From NCBI GenBank assembly GCA_025617745.1, contig CM046855.1, forward strand, positions 44,197,313 to 44,261,312: a stretch of DNA of 64,000 nucleotides. The letters are read 5' to 3'. This DNA comes from Heliocidaris erythrogramma (Eukaryota; Echinodermata; Echinoidea; Camarodonta; Echinometridae). Made by a program: the position numbers and the translations under genes. The notes beneath the pieces were generated by a model. The model saw only the letters and a program-made list of their open reading frames with translations, did not search any database and was not told the DNA's origin. The stretch's first letter is position 1. The number at the start of each line of letters is the position of its first letter. Positions 60,900-64,000 of this stretch are shown here, piece by piece.

Positions 60900-61909
60900 C
60901 TAGGCAAACAAATAAATATATGCACAAAGACTTTTATCCCAGTGCGTAGCCTTATACGCGACTCGACATTCAAATCAGTCTCTCCTGAAGTTCGGGGAGG
61001 TGGAAATTTCACCAAAAAAGTAAGGGTAATGGCATACCAATTGCTGATAAAGTTTCCTAAGGGTCTTCTGACTGGTCGGTACTCCCTCAGACACCCGCCA
61101 ACCACAAGCGAAGAAAGGTCATTTGCCAGCAGACGACACAAACGTTTGCTCGAGCGAGCGACTGCCTCATACATATGCAAATAATTCCTCGGTGCGGGTG
61201 AAAGGTTACTGGGCGAAAGTTTAGAAGAAATCGGACTCGCAGCTCAAAGAAACCCAACGCGCAAAAAGATTGGTAAACTCTGGAGAGGGTAAGCCAATCG
61301 TTACGGCTATTGTTACCCCAAAATAAAGCGCCGCGGGTAATGTTTCTGGAACGTCGAAAGAAGTTATGTAGAGTGACAATTTTGTTATAATTCAGGAGTA
61401 AATGTTGCCCCGTGTGAGTTTAAAGTCAAGTTGAATCAAGCTACATACAGGAACATGCATATTACTTTTTAAGTTCTCGCACATACCTGTTGAATTGTGT
61501 GAATACTATAGCTCGATTATAACCAAAATGGATCGTTGTATTACCCTTGACATGCTTGAACAGAGAAAGAGAAAACTTTATTCAATTTTCACGATTGAGC
61601 AACTTCCAAAGTCCCTCCTAATTTTTATTATGTCGTGTTGCAAAGTACAACTGGAGCCTTCTTTGGATACGGGTATACAGCATAACCCCGATTAAGTCAT
61701 AAAACTTGCTTTGTATTGCCCAACAACATTTTACCACTTCTTCGAGAGCTGAGCCGCATAAATTATGACGTGGTCGCCCAGAAATGTTTACCCTATACGA
61801 AATAAAATGTAAACACCAAACTCTCCAAAAGTGGTGATACGGCGAGGGGAAAAGGCACCCATTCCAAACAAAGTGCCGGTGGTGTCCCTCAGTGCACTCT
61901 TGGTTTTAA

Positions 61910-62790
61910 AGGGGAATTAACCTCAAAATATAAATGTGCTTATATTTAAAGATGTAATCTATTCCTTGTTGCCTTTCGTAGTTTTGCATTAAAATATACG
62001 AGATGGGTATAAAGCAAGATTTTCTCAGCAAAATGTATCGTCTGCTAGCGATACATGGGGGCTGCCATTTTCTTGATGTGTACAGAAAGATATTTTTAAC
62101 CGAATGAAAGATTGTCTTTCTTCCTGATACAAAATCCCATTTGAGATTTAAAACATTTAACAGATATGTACATATATTCTAAACACGAAAATGTGTTTTA
62201 TATTTCTTTGAAAATTACTATTTTACAAAATATAAATCTATTTTCGTGATACTATGACGTACACGACGGAGCAAATTAATTCAAATTTATGGATGATAAC
62301 TTTCTCGAGCGTCAATCATGTCAATAGTGACAAACTATGCATTCACCGGCTTTGAGATAATGGACTTCAATAGTCAGAATGCGCGTTGCATAAATTATGT
62401 TCTACTCTGCCAGGCAAGCCCAAGAAATCGATTTCTATTTAGCAAAACCAGAGAATTTAAAAAGAAATCTATACATTTCAAATTTTAGATTATATGTATA
62501 CACCTGTTATGTATTTTCCATCATATATCGGGGGATTTTTTGCAATGAAGAGAAGAAATTTAGCTCTAGGATTAAAATATCTTCTTGACCGGAACGGTTT
62601 CTAATAGTTCATGTACAACTCCATATCATTAAGAAAATGGCAGCTCCCATGTAAAGTGTTAGCAGATGATACCGTGTACCAGAATGTCTTGATTTAAACC
62701 CTTCTCTGATATTTTATTTCTAAATTTAGATTAAGAATATATTACACCTTTCAACATAAGTACATTTATATTCTGGGGTTAATTCTCCTC
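61910..62790. mobile_element. TTAA-type MITE, relative of the 52.2-kb element
   Basis: The left end AGGGGAATTAACCTC follows TTAA (61906-61909); the right end GGGGTTAATTCTCCT matches it in inverse. The right TTAA has decayed to CTAG. It shares with the 52.2-kb copy the internal block TATCGTCTGCTAGC, then GGGGGCTGCCATT, then a run ending ATATTTTT. Confidence 0.75.
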
Positions 62791-62929
62791 TAGGCACAGG
62801 TTGAACTTTTCAAAGCATTTTTCAACAAAGTCTTATTAGTGATGTCTCATTGGTTTTAGTCAATTATACAGAGCAGTATATAGGATAACATTCACTCCTT
62901 GAAAACAGACTTCATAGGCGGAGAAAAGA

Positions 62930-63410
62930 GACAATGTTCATTTCTGAGCCATGATCAAATGAGTTTTCTTTATAAGCACATTCAGTACACAATACAACAA
63001 TAACATATTTGAAAACGGACTTAGTAATTTGTGGAAAGGAGATAATAATTATTCGCTTTCTGAGCCATGATCAAACGAGTTTCTCTTGTGGTTTGAAGGC
63101 ACATGTTGAACTTTTAAAAGCATTTTGGTGTTATTGTTAAAATCTCTATGATTTTATTCAATTATACAGATGTAAGAGCAGTAGGAGATGAATTACTCTT
63201 TGAAAACAGAATTGATATATGGAAAGGTGATAATATTCGTTTTCTGAGCCATGATCAAGAAGTTAAATACACACGTGCGTATACAGAAAACTATTGTGTG
63301 TATACACACAATACAGCAATAAGATCTTTAAAAATGGTCTTAATATTACGTGGAAAGGAGATGAAATACGTTTTCTGAGCTATGACCAAACGAGTTTTCT
63401 TTATACGCGC
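62930..63410. repeat. Degenerate tandem repeat, four units
   Basis: GGAAAGGAGATAAT followed by CGTTTTCTGAGCCATGATCA and, in most, ACGAGTTTTCTTTATA recurs with TCTGAGC at 62943, 63059, 63241 and 63378. Spacing is irregular (116-182 bp). Confidence 0.8.
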
Positions 63411-64000
63411 ATACACACAGACAACAATAAGAGCCAAACTCTGTTGGAGTTTTAATCGATTTTCCGTTAACTGAAGTATTTGGTATTTATATTTTATTTG
63501 CTTAATCACGGTAAAAGACCTGCTATTAGCTATAAAGCTGCTTTTCACGGCAAGGCCGTGAACATAACGATAACATAACGATGAGTAAATAAATACAAAA
63601 TTATGTACAAAAGAAATCACAACAATCATATACAAAATAAATCACAAAACCATTAAAAGAATTAAAATAATAAAAGTAAATAGAAAGAAACATAGAGAGA
63701 AATGGTATATGAAAATCAAAACTAGAAACATAACATGAAATCATATAAAATGAACAATATATGAAAGTTACACTACTCCGGAAATCCTAAGATCACAGAC
63801 ATCCTATCATTTTGTGGAAAAGACATTTCCCCAAAAATATCAGCTGTACATCAGCACAATAAACTATATTGATATCATAATTACATTAATGCTGATTGAC
63901 CAATTACAAATTAAATGTTTCTATGCGATATGTATAAACAGTACTGAAGACTAATAAATTGCTACACTGTTGTTTCATCGGCCAGTAGACGACTGTAAAT

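Overview
This looks like a eukaryotic nuclear contig from an invertebrate, probably a marine deuterostome such as an echinoderm. The species cannot be proved from the sequence. The reasons are: AT-rich DNA with almost no continuous coding sequence, one gene split into seven exons with GT/AG introns, CR1/L2/jockey-type LINE remains, tRNA-derived SINEs, many TA- and TTAA-flanked MITEs, and very many (CA)n, (CT)n and poly-C runs.

The only confident cellular gene is on the minus strand at 25831-32225. Seven exons join in phase into a 467-residue seven-membrane-segment protein of the organic solute transporter alpha family (OSTalpha/SLC51A-like), with an unusually long polar C-terminal tail. Its introns hold a CCGAGGAC-type repeat, hairpin MITEs and poly-C runs. 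A second possible coding piece is one 309-bp open exon-like block at 60591-60899 (minus). It has plausible splice sites on both sides but no recognised family.

Layout. 1-6.5 kb: a dense patchwork of degenerate repeats, including a three-unit tandem repeat built around the octamer CCGAGGAC, poly-C-bearing repeats and long pyrimidine tracts. 6.5-19.3 kb: mostly non-coding, with several MITEs, a GC-rich block saturated with CGGGC/GCCCG (8.95-9.85 kb) and a 137-bp-type hairpin at 11.1 kb. 19.3-24.4 kb: a SINE cluster, two TA-flanked palindromic MITEs, a MITE built of TTGGGTAAA motifs and a MITE built of GTTTAAACC-like motifs. 25.8-32.2 kb: the transporter gene. 33.5-39.9 kb: a 6.4-kb nested inverted-repeat structure containing a 951-bp Tc1/mariner-like MITE, arrays of GGACAACTACCCC motifs, an ~880-bp palindromic element interrupted by a SINE, and four X-box-like CCATGG palindromes about 170 bp apart. 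40-51 kb: mainly non-coding, with TTAA-flanked MITEs and a perfect 44-bp palindrome at 50.5 kb. 51.4-58.7 kb: a wrecked LINE whose 5' part is present three times in tandem, interrupted by a TTAA MITE, a 1317-bp TIR element full of TGGCG motifs, and a 127-bp MITE with a 10-bp target duplication. 58.7-64 kb: non-coding, with a perfect 50-bp-arm hairpin, the orphan exon candidate, another TTAA-type element and a degenerate tandem repeat at the end.

The most unusual pattern is that at least six unrelated repeats are each made largely of one short word repeated on both strands. In one pair of related repeats (1.2-1.8 kb versus 1.85-1.98 kb) the word has changed at all surviving sites together, from CCGAGGAC to CCGATGAC. 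No prokaryotic operons, CRISPR arrays or intact rRNA/tRNA genes were seen.
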